This document shows positions 8,330 through 17,218 of a DNA stretch of 55,703 nt, in pieces. The stretch lies in contig JAISKC010000048.1 in NCBI GenBank assembly GCA_031261345.1, forward strand, positions 1 to 55,703, read 5' to 3'. Positions within the stretch are counted from its first letter, which is position 1, and the number at the start of each line of letters is the position of its first letter. The position numbers and the translations under genes were made by a program. The notes under the pieces were generated by a model. It saw only the letters and a list, made by a program, of their open reading frames with translations, was not told the origin of the DNA and ran no database searches. The stretch comes from Eubacteriales Family XIII. Incertae Sedis bacterium (lineage in GTDB: Bacteria; Bacillota; Clostridia; Peptostreptococcales; Anaerovoracaceae).

Positions 8330-9058
8330 ATGAAAAATATTCTAATAGTGGCTTTAACCCTTCTGATTGCTGTATCTTTCTCAGCATGTAATAAGGAGAA
8401 GGATAAAGATAAAGATGAAGCAACAGAAACTCCAACTCAATTCTTGGCGGAGTCATCAGTAACTGCAAGAGACTTCATGAATTCTACCATTGGGTGGAAT
8501 AGCGAAATATCTCCTATCAGCATTGGATACTGCTTTGCAAAGATAACAGCTGATGGGAAGGATTCTTGGTATGTTGAACAGATAACCAGTGCGGAAGTGG
8601 CTGTTCCGTATTCTTCAGACCCAATACTGATAAATGATATTTCAAAGTATTGGTCAGAGACTAGTCTTGAAAGTTGGGATAACTCACTGGTTGTCAAAGA
8701 TAAAGACTGTACACTTTATTATTATGAAGACATCTCCTCAGAATATAATAAGGCAAGTGATTTTTCTTTTCGATATATAAACAAAGATGAAGTTCAAAAT
8801 GGCATTCCAATAAAGTATTATAAGAAGTTTCCGGAATATGAGGAGTATTTCAAGATTGATTATGAAGACCCTTGGTGGGAAAAATACAATGTAGGGCAGC
8901 AATGGAAGTTCATCGACAAGGATGATGGAACAGAATGGGTCGTAACTGCAAGATATGAGAATTCATTTTTTGTAGATATTGGAGAATCAGGTCCTGAACT
9001 TCTTGACGTTCCAACAACAGAATTTCGACTTGAAATGATAGGAGCCAAGATTGAATAG
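8330..9058 (+). CDS. Lipoprotein of unknown function
   Basis: 242 residues with a clear type II signal peptide: basic MKN start, hydrophobic LIVALTLLIAVS and lipobox FSAC with the lipidated cysteine at about residue 20. A highly charged stretch of KDKDKDE repeats and a threonine/proline linker follow, typical of a tether. The mature part is aromatic and acidic (WYVEQ, WWEKYNVGQQWKF) and has no motif I recognise. It is probably exported and anchored on the outer face of the membrane. A 117-base spacer separates it from the membrane-protein gene. It is the last gene before a dispersed repeat and the pst operon. Confidence 0.8.
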   Translation: MKNILIVALTLLIAVSFSACNKEKDKDKDEATETPTQFLAESSVTARDFMNSTIGWNSEISPISIGYCFAKITADGKDSWYVEQITSAEVAVPYSSDPILINDISKYWSETSLESWDNSLVVKDKDCTLYYYEDISSEYNKASDFSFRYINKDEVQNGIPIKYYKKFPEYEEYFKIDYEDPWWEKYNVGQQWKFIDKDDGTEWVVTARYENSFFVDIGESGPELLDVPTTEFRLEMIGAKIE

Positions 9059-9116
9059 ATGTAAAAGTTGTACTGAATATCCGTATTTGTAGTCCTTATT
9101 TTTTCAAGTTTTTGCC

Positions 9117-9155
9117 ATAAAACAGGACAGCGGACCTGTCCCCTATCTTGCCCTT
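9117..9155 (+). repeat. GGACAG/CTGTCC dispersed repeat, copy 1
   Basis: Core GGACAGCGGACCTGTCC (9125-9141) has 6-base arms GGACAG and CTGTCC around CGGAC. It is preceded by AAAACA and followed by a CTTGCCCT tail. The same core occurs at 22213, 40286 (reverse strand) and 40338. It lies in the 218-base gap between the lipoprotein and pstS, where the only other visible signal is a weak promoter-like TATAAT at 9216-9221. Confidence 0.7.
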
Positions 9156-9276
9156 TCTTTTTCATTTTTACATCCTTTTTACAAAGGGGTGTATTTGGTT
9201 TTTACTCCTTATTTTTATAATTGGATTATGTTCGAACAGAAAATGATTGTAATTGTAATTATGGAGGAAAAAACAA

Positions 9277-10140
9277 ATGAAAAAAATCTTAATATTTATG
9301 CTAACGGCACTTGTTGTCTTGGCAGGCATGACAGGCTGCAAAGGCGGCGACACACAAAGCTCCGGAGGTGAAATCACCGTCGTTTCCCGTGAAGACGGTA
9401 GCGGCACAAGGGGTGCGTTCATTGAACTGTTTGGCGTGTCCGTCAAGGAAGATGACGGTTCCCAAAAGGATATGACGACAAAGGAAGCGATCATCGCCAA
9501 CAAAACCGATGTGATGCTCGCCAACATTGCAAGCGATGCGAATGCCATCGGCTATGTGTCCCTTGGTTCATTGAGTGAGTCTGTAAAAGCTCTTTCCATC
9601 GATAGTGTGGAGGCAACCGCCGAAAATGTCAAGAATGGTACATATAAGATTGCGAGACCTTTTATCATTGCGACCAAAGGCGAAGCGTCGGGACTTGCAA
9701 AAGACTTCATTGACTTCATACTCTCTGCTGAAGGGCAAGAAGTTGTCACGGACGGCTATATTGCTGTAGGCGACAATGCACCTGCCTATGCAGGAACGAA
9801 GCCGAAAGGCAAAATCACCGTGGCCGGTTCGTCTTCCGTTACTCCCGTCATGGAGAAGCTGAAAGAAGCCTATCTTACTGTCAACCCGAATGCTGCGATT
9901 GAAATCCAGATGAGCGATTCCACAGCCGGAATGACCGCCACACTGGAAGGTGCCTGCGACATCGGCATGACTAGCCGTGATCTCAAAGAGAGCGAGCTGG
10001 AACAGCTAACCGGCATCTCCATCGCGCTGGACGGCATCGCAGTGATTGTCAATAAAGAGAACCCTGTGGCAGGGCTGACGAGCGAACAGGTCAAAAGCAT
10101 TTTCACAGGTGAAACAACTTCTTGGGACGGCGTTCAATGA
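9277..10140 (+). CDS. pstS: Phosphate ABC transporter substrate-binding protein PstS, circularly permuted
   Basis: 287 residues with a lipoprotein signal (hydrophobic stretch to lipobox MTGC, Cys ~21) and GGAGG upstream. It binds phosphate outside the membrane and delivers it to PstCA. The domain order is unusual: the segment normally in the second half (ITVVSREDGSGTRGAF, here residues ~31-46, through IAVGDNAPAY near 165) comes first. The usual N-terminal segment (KITVAGSSSVTPVMEKL near 177-193, then IGMTSRDLK, ALDGIAVIVN and FTGETTSWDGV) comes last. Phosphate-binding SSSVT and SGTR loops are both kept. So the natural ends are joined and new ends open at the hinge. I recall similar permuted PstS proteins in other Clostridia. 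The stop overlaps the pstC start. Confidence 0.9.
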   Translation: MKKILIFMLTALVVLAGMTGCKGGDTQSSGGEITVVSREDGSGTRGAFIELFGVSVKEDDGSQKDMTTKEAIIANKTDVMLANIASDANAIGYVSLGSLSESVKALSIDSVEATAENVKNGTYKIARPFIIATKGEASGLAKDFIDFILSAEGQEVVTDGYIAVGDNAPAYAGTKPKGKITVAGSSSVTPVMEKLKEAYLTVNPNAAIEIQMSDSTAGMTATLEGACDIGMTSRDLKESELEQLTGISIALDGIAVIVNKENPVAGLTSEQVKSIFTGETTSWDGVQ

Positions 10141-11000
10141 GAAAACAGCGGCTCAAAGAAAATGGTATGAAAGCGGTATTCATGGCGTCGGCCCTCGCCT
10201 CTATTCTTGCGGTGCTGCTTATCTGCCTATTTCTGTTTGCAAACGGAATTCCTGCTATGAGCAAAATTGGAATTTTCAAATTCTTGTTGGGTAGCGAGTG
10301 GTCACCGACCGATACGCCGCCCGTTTTTGGCATTCTTCCAATGATCATAGGCAGTATATATGTCACGGCGGGAGCGATTCTCATTGGTGTTCCCATTGGG
10401 ATATTCGCCGCTGTATTCATGGCGAAGGTCTGCCCAGAGCCGCTCTACAAAATACTGAAACCTGCCGTGGATTTGCTTGCAGGTATCCCCTCGGTGGTAT
10501 ATGGATTTTTCGGTCTTGTTACCATCGTGCCGTTGGTGCGGGCATTTTTCGGCGGTAACGGCAGCAGCATACTAACTGCTTCCATCCTGTTGGGCTTGAT
10601 GATTCTGCCCACCATCATCGGCATTACCGAGAGCGCAATCAGGGCTGTGCCGGGCGAACTTTACGACGGTGCAGTAGCTCTTGGCGCAAGCCACGAACGA
10701 GCAGTTTTCAGTGTGCTGCTGCCTGCAGCCAAATCCGGCGTACTCGCGGCAATCGTGCTTGGGATTGGCCGTGCGATTGGCGAGACTATGGCGGTAATCA
10801 TGGTGGCAGGAAATCAGGCGAGGATGCCTGAGGGCATTTTCAAGGGTGTTCGCACACTCACAGCGAACATTGTGCTGGAGATGGGATATGCTACCGATTT
10901 GCACAGGGAGGCACTGATTGCCACCGGCGTGGTGCTGTTCGTGTTTATCCTGCTGATCAATCTACTGTTTTCGGCGTTGCGGAAGGATGGTGCAAGATGA
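10137..11000 (+). CDS. pstC: Phosphate ABC transporter permease PstC
   Basis: 287 residues from the ATG at 10137, which overlaps the pstS stop (ATGA), indicating translational coupling; an upstream TTG and a downstream ATG at 10167 are alternatives. About six transmembrane helices. The cytoplasmic EAA-type loop that contacts PstB is visible as VALGASHERAVFSVLLPAA near residues 180-198, followed by GIGRAIGETMAVIMVAGN. AGIPSVVYGFFGL near 110 is characteristic of Pst permeases. It forms the channel with PstA. The gene overlaps pstA by 4 bases. Confidence 0.92.
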   Translation: MRKQRLKENGMKAVFMASALASILAVLLICLFLFANGIPAMSKIGIFKFLLGSEWSPTDTPPVFGILPMIIGSIYVTAGAILIGVPIGIFAAVFMAKVCPEPLYKILKPAVDLLAGIPSVVYGFFGLVTIVPLVRAFFGGNGSSILTASILLGLMILPTIIGITESAIRAVPGELYDGAVALGASHERAVFSVLLPAAKSGVLAAIVLGIGRAIGETMAVIMVAGNQARMPEGIFKGVRTLTANIVLEMGYATDLHREALIATGVVLFVFILLINLLFSALRKDGAR

Positions 11001-11818
11001 GGGGCAGGGCTTTCAGTATCATTTTGCGTACGGTAACATGGCTGGCGGCGATACTTACATTCGGCGCTCTGTTTTTCCTGATTGCACACATATTGATCAA
11101 TGGCATCCCATACATCAGGCCGTCGCTATTTGCGCTTGAGTACAATACGGATAACGTTTCCCTGTTCCCCGCGCTTGTCACAACGGTTTTCATGGTGGCC
11201 TGTTCCCTCGCCATCGCTGTGCCGCTTGGTCTTTTTACTGCCATTTATCTTGTGGAATATGCGAGGCGCGGCAACATAATTGTGAAACTTGTGCGCGTAA
11301 CGGCAGAGACGCTATCCGGCATTCCCTCCATCGTATATGGGCTGTTTGGTCTGCTGTTTTTCGTCACGGCTTTGAACTGGGGCTTTTCGCTTCTGTCTGG
11401 AACCTTCACGCTCGCCATCATGATACTGCCACTGATTATGCGCACCGCCGAGGAAAGCCTGAAAGCTGTTCCCGACGCATACCTGGAGGGCGCGTTTGGC
11501 CTTGGCGCAGGGCGGCTTTGCACCGTGTTCAAAATCGTGCTACCCGCTGCCGCGCCCGGTATTTTGGCAGGTGTTATTCTGGCCTCAGGGCGAATCGTCG
11601 GAGAAACCGCCGCGCTGATTTATACAGCAGGAACGGTGGCGCAGATTCCGGAAAATCCGCTGGCTTCCGGACGAACGTTGGCCGTTCATATGTACGCACT
11701 TTCCGGCGAAGGGCTGTATACAGGGCAGGCATATGCCACGGCGGTTGTCCTGCTTGTGCTTGTGGTTGGTATCAACGCGCTGTCGGCGACTGTTGCAAAG
11801 AAATTCGCAAGGAGGTAA
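10997..11818 (+). CDS. pstA: Phosphate ABC transporter permease PstA
   Basis: 273 residues, about six membrane helices. Family blocks are [11 protein letters not shown] near residue 83, [17 protein letters not shown] near 107-123, and the EAA loop [18 protein letters not shown] followed by [10 protein letters not shown] near 165-205. It pairs with PstC to form the phosphate channel. The start overlaps pstC and the stop TAA shares its last base with the ATG assigned to pstB, so the operon is tightly coupled. Confidence 0.93.
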   Translation: MRGRAFSIILRTVTWLAAILTFGALFFLIAHILINGIPYIRPSLFALEYNTDNVSLFPALVTTVFMVACSLAIAVPLGLFTAIYLVEYARRGNIIVKLVRVTAETLSGIPSIVYGLFGLLFFVTALNWGFSLLSGTFTLAIMILPLIMRTAEESLKAVPDAYLEGAFGLGAGRLCTVFKIVLPAAAPGILAGVILASGRIVGETAALIYTAGTVAQIPENPLASGRTLAVHMYALSGEGLYTGQAYATAVVLLVLVVGINALSATVAKKFARR

Positions 11819-12573
11819 TGCGATTGGAAAAATTCAAAATAGATAATTTGGAGCTATGGTATAATGATTTCAAAGCGCTTCAAGGGGTAACGATGGACAT
11901 TGAGGCAAATAAAATCACCGCTTTTATCGGTCCGTCCGGCTGTGGAAAATCCACATTACTCAAAAGTCTCAATCGTATGAACGATTTGGTGGAAGGGTGC
12001 AGAATCAGCGGCACAGTGCTCTTGGATGGAACCGATATCTATAAAGATCCGAATATCAATCTACTGCGAAAGCGGGTAGGCATGGTGTTTCAAAAACCCA
12101 ACCCCTTCCCAATGAGCGTGTATGACAATATCGCCTTTGGGCCGCGCACCCACGGCATAACATCACGCATGAAACTGGATGAAATTGTGGAAAAGGCGCT
12201 TAGGGACGCGGCAATATGGGACGAAACAAAAGACCGACTGAAGAAAAGCGCCCTCTCCCTATCGGGTGGTCAACAACAACGGTTGTGTATCGCGAGGGCA
12301 TTGGCGGTGGAACCGGAGGTGCTTTTGATGGACGAACCAACATCGGCGCTCGACCCCATATCCACATCCAAAATAGAGGAACTCGTGACGGAATTGAAAC
12401 GGCAATATACTGTCGTCATCGTCACGCACAACATGCAGCAGGCAACGAGGATATCGGAGCGGACAGCATTCTTCCTTCTTGGAGAATTGGTCGAGTATGG
12501 CGATACAGAACAGGTGTTCTCAATGCCAAAAGACCGCCGTTGCGAGGATTATATTACGGGGAGGTTTGGATGA
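11818..12573 (+). CDS. pstB: Phosphate ABC transporter ATP-binding protein PstB
   Basis: 251 residues. Walker [10 protein letters not shown] near residue 39, Q-loop region [16 protein letters not shown] near 88-103, signature [15 protein letters not shown] near 145-160, Walker [13 protein letters not shown] near 168, and the switch histidine in [10 protein letters not shown]. The PNPFP motif and the ~250-residue length are typical of PstB. It powers phosphate uptake through PstCA. AAGGAGG at 11809-11815 is very close to the ATG at 11818; a TTG at 11824 has better spacing and is an alternative start. The end overlaps phoU. Confidence 0.94.
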   Translation: MRLEKFKIDNLELWYNDFKALQGVTMDIEANKITAFIGPSGCGKSTLLKSLNRMNDLVEGCRISGTVLLDGTDIYKDPNINLLRKRVGMVFQKPNPFPMSVYDNIAFGPRTHGITSRMKLDEIVEKALRDAAIWDETKDRLKKSALSLSGGQQQRLCIARALAVEPEVLLMDEPTSALDPISTSKIEELVTELKRQYTVVIVTHNMQQATRISERTAFFLLGELVEYGDTEQVFSMPKDRRCEDYITGRFG

Positions 12574-13262
12574 TGCGTAGCACTTTTGACCAACAATTAC
12601 AAATGCTCAACATTATGCTGATTGAGATGGGTGCACAAACTGAAACAGCGATTGCCCAATCCATCACGGCATTGAAGAAGCAAGATGCTCTGCTAGCGCA
12701 AAAAGCAATAGCCGCAGACGCAGAGGTTGACAGAAAAGAAAAGGATATCGAAGCGTTATGCCTGAAGCTACTTTTGCAACAGCAGCCGGTGGCAAAGGAC
12801 TTGCGGCTCATTTCGGCGGCGCTGAAAATGATTACCGATATGGAACGCATCGGCGATCAGGCGGCGGATATCGCCGAGATTTCCATTACTCTGTCCAATC
12901 AGCCTTATATCAAAAAACCGGAGCATATCTCACAGATGGCAGAGGCGACGGCAAAGATGGTGACCGAGAGCATCGACGCTTTCGTAAAGAAGGATTTGGC
13001 GCTTGCACACGAGGTCATCGCCTACGACGACATTGTGGACGGGCTGTTTGATACGATCAAAAATGACCTGATTGACTTGATAGTCGCGGATAGCAAAAAT
13101 GGCGGGCAAGCCATCGATTTGATGATGATTGCAAAGTATCTGGAACGCATTGGCGACCATGCGGTCAACATTGCAGAGTGGGTTGTTTTTTCCATTACTG
13201 GCAAACACAATGGGGGTTTTCAAGAAGAAGGAGATCATAATGCGGATGATTTATATTGTTGA
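12570..13262 (+). CDS. phoU: Phosphate signalling protein PhoU
   Basis: 230 residues, all helical, with the two PhoU repeats: [28 protein letters not shown] near residues 71-98 and [24 protein letters not shown] near 175-198. Each carries the conserved ERIGD metal-binding motif. PhoU links the state of the Pst transporter to PhoR and dampens the Pho response. GGGGAGG at 12558-12564 serves the overlapping start; ATG at 12573 is an alternative. The last 23 bases overlap the response regulator gene. Confidence 0.93.
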   Translation: MMRSTFDQQLQMLNIMLIEMGAQTETAIAQSITALKKQDALLAQKAIAADAEVDRKEKDIEALCLKLLLQQQPVAKDLRLISAALKMITDMERIGDQAADIAEISITLSNQPYIKKPEHISQMAEATAKMVTESIDAFVKKDLALAHEVIAYDDIVDGLFDTIKNDLIDLIVADSKNGGQAIDLMMIAKYLERIGDHAVNIAEWVVFSITGKHNGGFQEEGDHNADDLYC

Positions 13263-13923
13263 GGATGATGAGGATATTCGTGAGCTGACGATTTATGCAC
13301 TGGAAAATGCCGGATTCTCCTGCAAGGGATATGAGGATGGCGACGATTTTTTTGTAGCCATAAACAAGGCGGAAGAACTGCCTGCGCTTATCTTGCTTGA
13401 CGTCATGCTACCTGGTGAAGACGGGCTAACCATATTGAAAAAGTTGCGCAACCACAGCATATTTTCTGAAATACCCATCATCATGCTGACAGCCAAGGGC
13501 AGCGAGGCCGACAAGGTGAAGGGGCTGAATTATGGCGCGGACGATTACATCGCAAAGCCCTTTGGGGTGACGGAACTTATCGCCCGCATCAACGCCGTGC
13601 TGCGCCGAGTCAAAGCGGTTTCAAAGGATGAGGGCATCCTCGCATACAAAAATATTGTTCTGGACAGCGAGCGCCATACCGTGTGGGTGGACGATGAAGC
13701 GGTGTTGTTGACATTTATGGAATTTGAATTGTTGCACTATCTTTTGCTGAACACGGATATTGTTTTGAGCAGGAATAAGTTGATGGACGCGGTGTGGGGA
13801 TACGACTACGAGGGTGAAAGCCGCACGGTGGACATGCACATTAGATCCCTGCGGCAAAAGCTAGGCACGGCAGGCGATTATATTAGAACGATACGAAATG
13901 TCGGCTACAAGATCGGAGCGTGA
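13240..13923 (+). CDS. phoB: PhoB/PhoP-type response regulator
   Basis: 227 residues from the ATG at 13240 (AAGGAG 6 bases upstream). Receiver domain 1-~120: acidic pair VEDDED at the start, phospho-acceptor aspartate in LILLDVMLPGEDG near residue 50, switch threonine in MLTAKG, lysine in YIAKPFG. An OmpR-type winged helix covers ~130-227: LTFMEFELLHYLL, VWGYDYEGESRTVDMHIRSLRQKL, IRTIRNVGYKI. Phosphorylated by the adjacent PhoR kinase to activate phosphate-starvation genes. Start and stop overlap phoU and phoR. Confidence 0.92.
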   Translation: MRMIYIVEDDEDIRELTIYALENAGFSCKGYEDGDDFFVAINKAEELPALILLDVMLPGEDGLTILKKLRNHSIFSEIPIIMLTAKGSEADKVKGLNYGADDYIAKPFGVTELIARINAVLRRVKAVSKDEGILAYKNIVLDSERHTVWVDDEAVLLTFMEFELLHYLLLNTDIVLSRNKLMDAVWGYDYEGESRTVDMHIRSLRQKLGTAGDYIRTIRNVGYKIGA

Positions 13924-15521
13924 TGGTCATGACCAAAAGAATCTTTCGCTATATGAGCTTGCTAATTCTCCTGACCATCCTATTCTTTGCAGTTCTAGGG
14001 GGATTTGCCTTTTCAGGAACCTTTGGCGCAGAGGTCAAAGACGGACTGAAAACGCTTCGGGTATCCATCATCAATGAGTCGGGAGAAGTGATTTTTGATA
14101 ATGTCGCCGACCCGGGGACTCTAGAAAACCATCTTGATCGTCCGGAAGTGGTGGGCGCAATCCAAAATGGAACAGGTGAAAGCGAGCGGTTTTCAGATAC
14201 GCTAGGCGAGACCACCTACTATTATGCCGTGCGGCTTGCGGATGGAAATATTCTGCGGTTGGCGCTAACGACGGACAATGCAACCGGACTACTCTACAGA
14301 TTCATATCGGTCATACTCATCTGTCTGGTTTTGGCTGCGTTCTTCGCCTTTCTCATCGCCCAAAGGCTTACGAAACGAATTATCGCCCCCATCAACAACA
14401 TCGATCTGGACGCAGATGAACCGGACGGCTACGATGAGCTCGTGCCTTTCTTCTGGAAAATCGAGACACAAAAGCGGGAGTTGACAGCGCAGCTTGCGGA
14501 GATTGAAACCCGAAACACCACCATTACGGCCATTATGGAAAACATGCGAGAGGGTCTTTTATTGTTAAATGAGAACGGCTTGGTAATGCTCGCGAACGAA
14601 AGTGTCTTGGAGATTCTGGGCGTCAGTGAAGCCGTTGGCAGAAATATGGTTTCGGTTTGTCGGGATGTAACATTCCTTGAGACGGCTAAAAAATGTCTTG
14701 CAGGAGAAAAATCAGAAACGGTAATGGGCTTTCGTGACCGGATTTACAATGTCCTTTTCAATCCCGTGTTGGATGGAGACGCTATTCACGGCGGCGTGGT
14801 CTTGTTTATCGACATCACGGAACGGTACGCGGCTGAGGCTCAGCGCAAGGAGTTTTCGGCAAATGTTTCCCACGAGCTACAGACGCCGCTCACCACCATT
14901 GTCGCTCTATCGGAAATGATCGCGGATGGGACGGCGAAGGATAAGGATCTGCAGCCGTTTGCCGACAAAATCAGCAGTCAGTCATTGCGGCTCATCAATA
15001 TTATCGACGACATCATCAAGCTGTCCGAGTTTGACGAGGATGCGGTTCCGAAGGAATTTACGAGATTTCATCTATATGATGTAGCGGATGCGGTAATAAG
15101 AGGGCTCCACGAAAAAGCCGCAGCGCAAAATATTACGGTGGAACTAAAAGGAGATTCACAGCTTTTCATCGAAGCCAATATGCGTATGATCGATGAACTA
15201 TTGTACAATCTTGTGGACAATGCTATCAAATACAATCGCATCGGCGGCGACGTAACGGTGTCCCTATCCGCCAAAGACGATCGCGTGCGGATAGAAGTGA
15301 AGGACAGCGGCATTGGCATTTCACAGGAGCATATCAGCCGGATATTTGAGCGGTTTTATCGCGTGGACAAATCCCGCTCTAAGAAGACGGGTGGCACGGG
15401 ACTCGGTCTTTCCATCGTGAAGCATATTGCCGAGTTTCACGGCGGACAGGTGGAGGTGGAAAGCAAGATGGGCGTTGGGACGAATTTCATCTGCACCTTC
15501 GAGCAGTCTCACGAAGAGTAA
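13923..15521 (+). CDS. phoR: PhoR-type sensor histidine kinase
   Basis: 532 residues. Membrane helix ~11-33, extracytoplasmic segment ~34-120, second helix ~125-147 (ISVILICLVLAAFFAFLIA), a linker, a PAS domain ~200-300, then HisKA with the phosphorylated histidine in FSANVSHELQTPLTT near residue 318, and HATPase_c with N box LLYNLVDNAIKYN, G1 box DSGIGI, F box FERFYRVDKSRS and G2 box GTGLGLSIVKH. Typical length and layout for Gram-positive PhoR. The ATG overlaps the response regulator stop; the ATG six bases on is an alternative. It ends the pst-pho operon. Confidence 0.92.
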   Translation: MVMTKRIFRYMSLLILLTILFFAVLGGFAFSGTFGAEVKDGLKTLRVSIINESGEVIFDNVADPGTLENHLDRPEVVGAIQNGTGESERFSDTLGETTYYYAVRLADGNILRLALTTDNATGLLYRFISVILICLVLAAFFAFLIAQRLTKRIIAPINNIDLDADEPDGYDELVPFFWKIETQKRELTAQLAEIETRNTTITAIMENMREGLLLLNENGLVMLANESVLEILGVSEAVGRNMVSVCRDVTFLETAKKCLAGEKSETVMGFRDRIYNVLFNPVLDGDAIHGGVVLFIDITERYAAEAQRKEFSANVSHELQTPLTTIVALSEMIADGTAKDKDLQPFADKISSQSLRLINIIDDIIKLSEFDEDAVPKEFTRFHLYDVADAVIRGLHEKAAAQNITVELKGDSQLFIEANMRMIDELLYNLVDNAIKYNRIGGDVTVSLSAKDDRVRIEVKDSGIGISQEHISRIFERFYRVDKSRSKKTGGTGLGLSIVKHIAEFHGGQVEVESKMGVGTNFICTFEQSHEE

Positions 15522-15573
15522 GGGCTTGACTGCCCATCTGTTGCTTCTTTGATATTTGGGGTAATATATATGT

Positions 15574-16566
15574 ATGAACATTGGTAAACTTGACAACGAT
15601 ACACTTAAGAGGCTCGTGCTGAACAGGCACGGAGCTACTCGGGCGGACGTCCTTCAGGGGGCGAGCGTCGGGGAAGACTGTGCGCTCGTGGATTTTGGCG
15701 ATTTTGTCTGTGCTATTTCGAGCGATCCTATCACGGCTACTGCTGAGGAAATTGGAAGACTTAGCGTACATGTTTCCTGTAATGACATTGCGGCCAACGG
15801 GATTGAGCCTTTGGGAATCACTTTGACGGTGCTTCTTCCACCTGAGATAACGGAGTCGGAGATAGAGGAGATGATGCGGCAGGCGTCTGATGCGGCCGCG
15901 GAAATAGGGGTGCAAATTGTCGGCGGGCATACGGAGATAACCGATAAGGTAACGCAGCCAATCATCACATCGACCGCATTCGGGCGGGCTCTGAAATCTG
16001 GACTTGCTTCGGACGTTTGCCGGTCGGGTGATCACATCATCGTGACGAAGAAGCTCGCGATGGAGGGGACTGCTATCATTGCAGCGGAGAAGGGCGATGA
16101 ACTCAGGAGTCTTTTGCCTGAGGCTGAGCTTTTGCGTGCCCGTTCGTTTGTCGATAGTATCAGCGTTGTCAAGGAGGGGCTGATTGCGGCGGAGATTGGT
16201 TATGTCGATATGCATGATATAACGGAGGGCGGTGTGCTCGGTGCTGTTTGGGAGGTCTGCACTTTGGCGGGTGTTGGCGCAGAATTGGAGGCACGGGCGT
16301 TGCCGTTTGACGATGTGACTATGCAGATGTGCATTTTTTATGACATCAATCCCATGAGGCTGATTTCAAGCGGCTCTATGCTCATCATCGCACACCCTGA
16401 TGAGGGCACTCGAATGATTTCCGCTCTGGAAATTGCCGGCATTGAGGCCACGAAAATTGGTGAAGTCCGTGCCGCTACAGGTGGGCTCATACTAAATCAA
16501 AAGGACGGGAGCCTCGAGGTGATTGAGCCGCCCAGCGCCGACGAGATTTATCGAATTTCCAGTTGA
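15574..16566 (+). CDS. AIR synthase-related protein (HypE/ThiL/PurM superfamily)
   Basis: 330 residues. N-terminal GEDCALVDFGDF near residue 29 and SCNDIAANGIEPLGITLTVLLP near 69-90 form the ATP-binding half. IVGGHTEITD near 114 and the C-terminal domain with DITEGGVLGAVWEV and ISSGSMLIIAHP are typical of the AIR synthase superfamily. Members activate a substrate oxygen by phosphorylation, as in purine, thiamine, selenophosphate or hydrogenase-cofactor synthesis. It lacks the N-terminal catalytic Sec/Cys of SelD. No hyp, pur or thi genes are adjacent, so the substrate is unknown. The ribosome site is weak. The stop codon lies inside the -35 box of the next promoter. Confidence 0.8.
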   Translation: MNIGKLDNDTLKRLVLNRHGATRADVLQGASVGEDCALVDFGDFVCAISSDPITATAEEIGRLSVHVSCNDIAANGIEPLGITLTVLLPPEITESEIEEMMRQASDAAAEIGVQIVGGHTEITDKVTQPIITSTAFGRALKSGLASDVCRSGDHIIVTKKLAMEGTAIIAAEKGDELRSLLPEAELLRARSFVDSISVVKEGLIAAEIGYVDMHDITEGGVLGAVWEVCTLAGVGAELEARALPFDDVTMQMCIFYDINPMRLISSGSMLIIAHPDEGTRMISALEIAGIEATKIGEVRAATGGLILNQKDGSLEVIEPPSADEIYRISS

Positions 16567-16590
16567 CAGCTTGTTTCATACTGTTATAAT
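16563..16590 (+). promoter_or_regulatory. Near-perfect promoter for an antisense RNA
   Basis: TTGACA (16563-16568), a 16-base spacer, and extended -10 TGTTATAAT (16582-16590). Transcription would start near 16597 and run into the 3' end of the small leftward ORF at 16675-16764. No reading frame with a ribosome site follows. Confidence 0.7.
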
Positions 16591-16596
16591 GAAAGC

Positions 16597-16690
16597 ACAG
16601 GGACGGTTCGCTTGGCTGAGCGGCTGATTCCTAGGTAACAAGTTGTTAGAGGAATCGCCGTTCCGCGTGAGCGGCTATTTCTTTTTGTAA
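16597..16690 (+). ncRNA. Candidate antisense RNA antitoxin of a type I module
   Basis: Predicted from the strong promoter at 16563 and a downstream terminator-like end. A long hairpin pairs CGGC(t)GATTCCT with AGGAATCGCCG (16621-16662, one bulged base). A second small hairpin CCGTT/AGCGG (about 16659-16675) is followed by a T-rich CTATTTCTTTTTG tract. The RNA would overlap the stop codon and 3' untranslated part of the leftward toxin-like mRNA, the geometry of tail-to-tail type I systems. Ends are approximate. Confidence 0.5.
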
Positions 16691-16764
16691 GTTACGTACG
16701 CAAGGTACAATCCTACAACTTCAATGGCAATTAAGATTAGTGTTGCGATAAACATCTTGTCCAT
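16675..16764 (-). CDS. Candidate type I toxin: 29-aa hydrophobic peptide
   Basis: A leftward frame starts at ATG 16764 and ends with TAG at 16675-16677. The peptide begins MDKMFIATLILIAIEVV, continues GLYLAYVTY and ends in KKK: one transmembrane helix with a positively charged tail, the usual look of Fst/TxpA/BsrG-type membrane toxins. On its strand AGAGGAT lies about 6 bases before the ATG. A promoter (TAGACA, 17 bases, TATTAT) lies upstream at 16816-16844. Convergent transcription from 16563 would produce an overlapping antisense RNA. I recognise the class from size, hydrophobicity and layout, not from homology to a named family. Confidence 0.6.
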   Translation of the reverse strand: MDKMFIATLILIAIEVVGLYLAYVTYKKK

Positions 16765-16815
16765 AAGCTATCCTCTACTTTCTGAGTAGAATCAGCTACC
16801 GCCCCTGTTGAATAG

Positions 16816-16844
16816 ATAATAACATGAATAAATAACATTGTCTA
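16816..16844 (-). promoter_or_regulatory. Promoter of the small toxin-like gene
   Basis: On the minus strand TAGACA (plus coordinates 16839-16844), a 17-base spacer and TATTAT (16816-16821). The predicted start near 16809 gives a leader of about 45 bases before the ATG at 16764. Confidence 0.5.
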
Positions 16845-16887
16845 CTAATATTTTACAATAATAGAAAAAAATATAAATAATATTTTA

Positions 16888-16916
16888 TTGACAGGTTACT
16901 TGCAAAAGAATAGAAT
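16888..16916 (+). promoter_or_regulatory. Promoter of the T-box leader and por operon
   Basis: TTGACA (16888-16893), 17-base spacer, TAGAAT (16911-16916). The start of transcription would be near 16923, just before the T-box leader. It points away from the toxin-like gene. Confidence 0.65.
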
Positions 16917-16922
16917 TATTAA

Positions 16923-17213
16923 ACACGCATATTTGTGCGGTAGGAAAATTGAATATTCAAAGGCTGAGATGAAGACAGTAGATTCTCTTGTAGTTGCCGG
17001 AAGAGAGACGCAGATGGTGGGATTGCGTCTGCAGTGTGGGAATTGAAGATCACTTCGGAGCTGACCTTACGAAAGCAAAAGTCGCAATTAGTTTGGTACG
17101 CAGGAACGCGTCAAATTCAAATGAGCGCCATGAGCATGGAACGATTCCGTAGCCTCATAGGTAGCGGGGTGGTACCGCGGTTAAACATCGTCCCCGGATT
17201 TTATATCCGGGGC
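16923..17213 (+). ncRNA. T-box riboswitch leader, predicted isoleucine specific
   Basis: The T-box sequence GGGGTGGTACCGCGG is at 17166-17180; its UGGU bases would pair with a tRNA ending in ACCA, i.e. discriminator A. A transcription terminator follows. Stem I features are present: an AGTA element near 16977, AGAGAG near 17003 in the distal bulge, and the specifier region GAAG-ATC-ACTTCGGAG at 17045-17060. The specifier codon is read as ATC (17049-17051) because the following base is a purine, as the family requires, giving isoleucine. Uncharged tRNA(Ile) would stabilise the antiterminator and switch on the por genes. Boundaries are approximate. The T-box assignment is secure; the amino acid is a good inference. 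Confidence 0.88.
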
Positions 17214-17218
17214 TTTTT
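17192..17218 (+). terminator. T-box terminator hairpin
   Basis: CCCCGGAT (17192-17199) pairs with ATCCGGGG (17205-17212) around a short TTTAT loop and is followed by CTTTTT. It overlaps the region after the T-box sequence and is the off state of the riboswitch. Confidence 0.9.
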
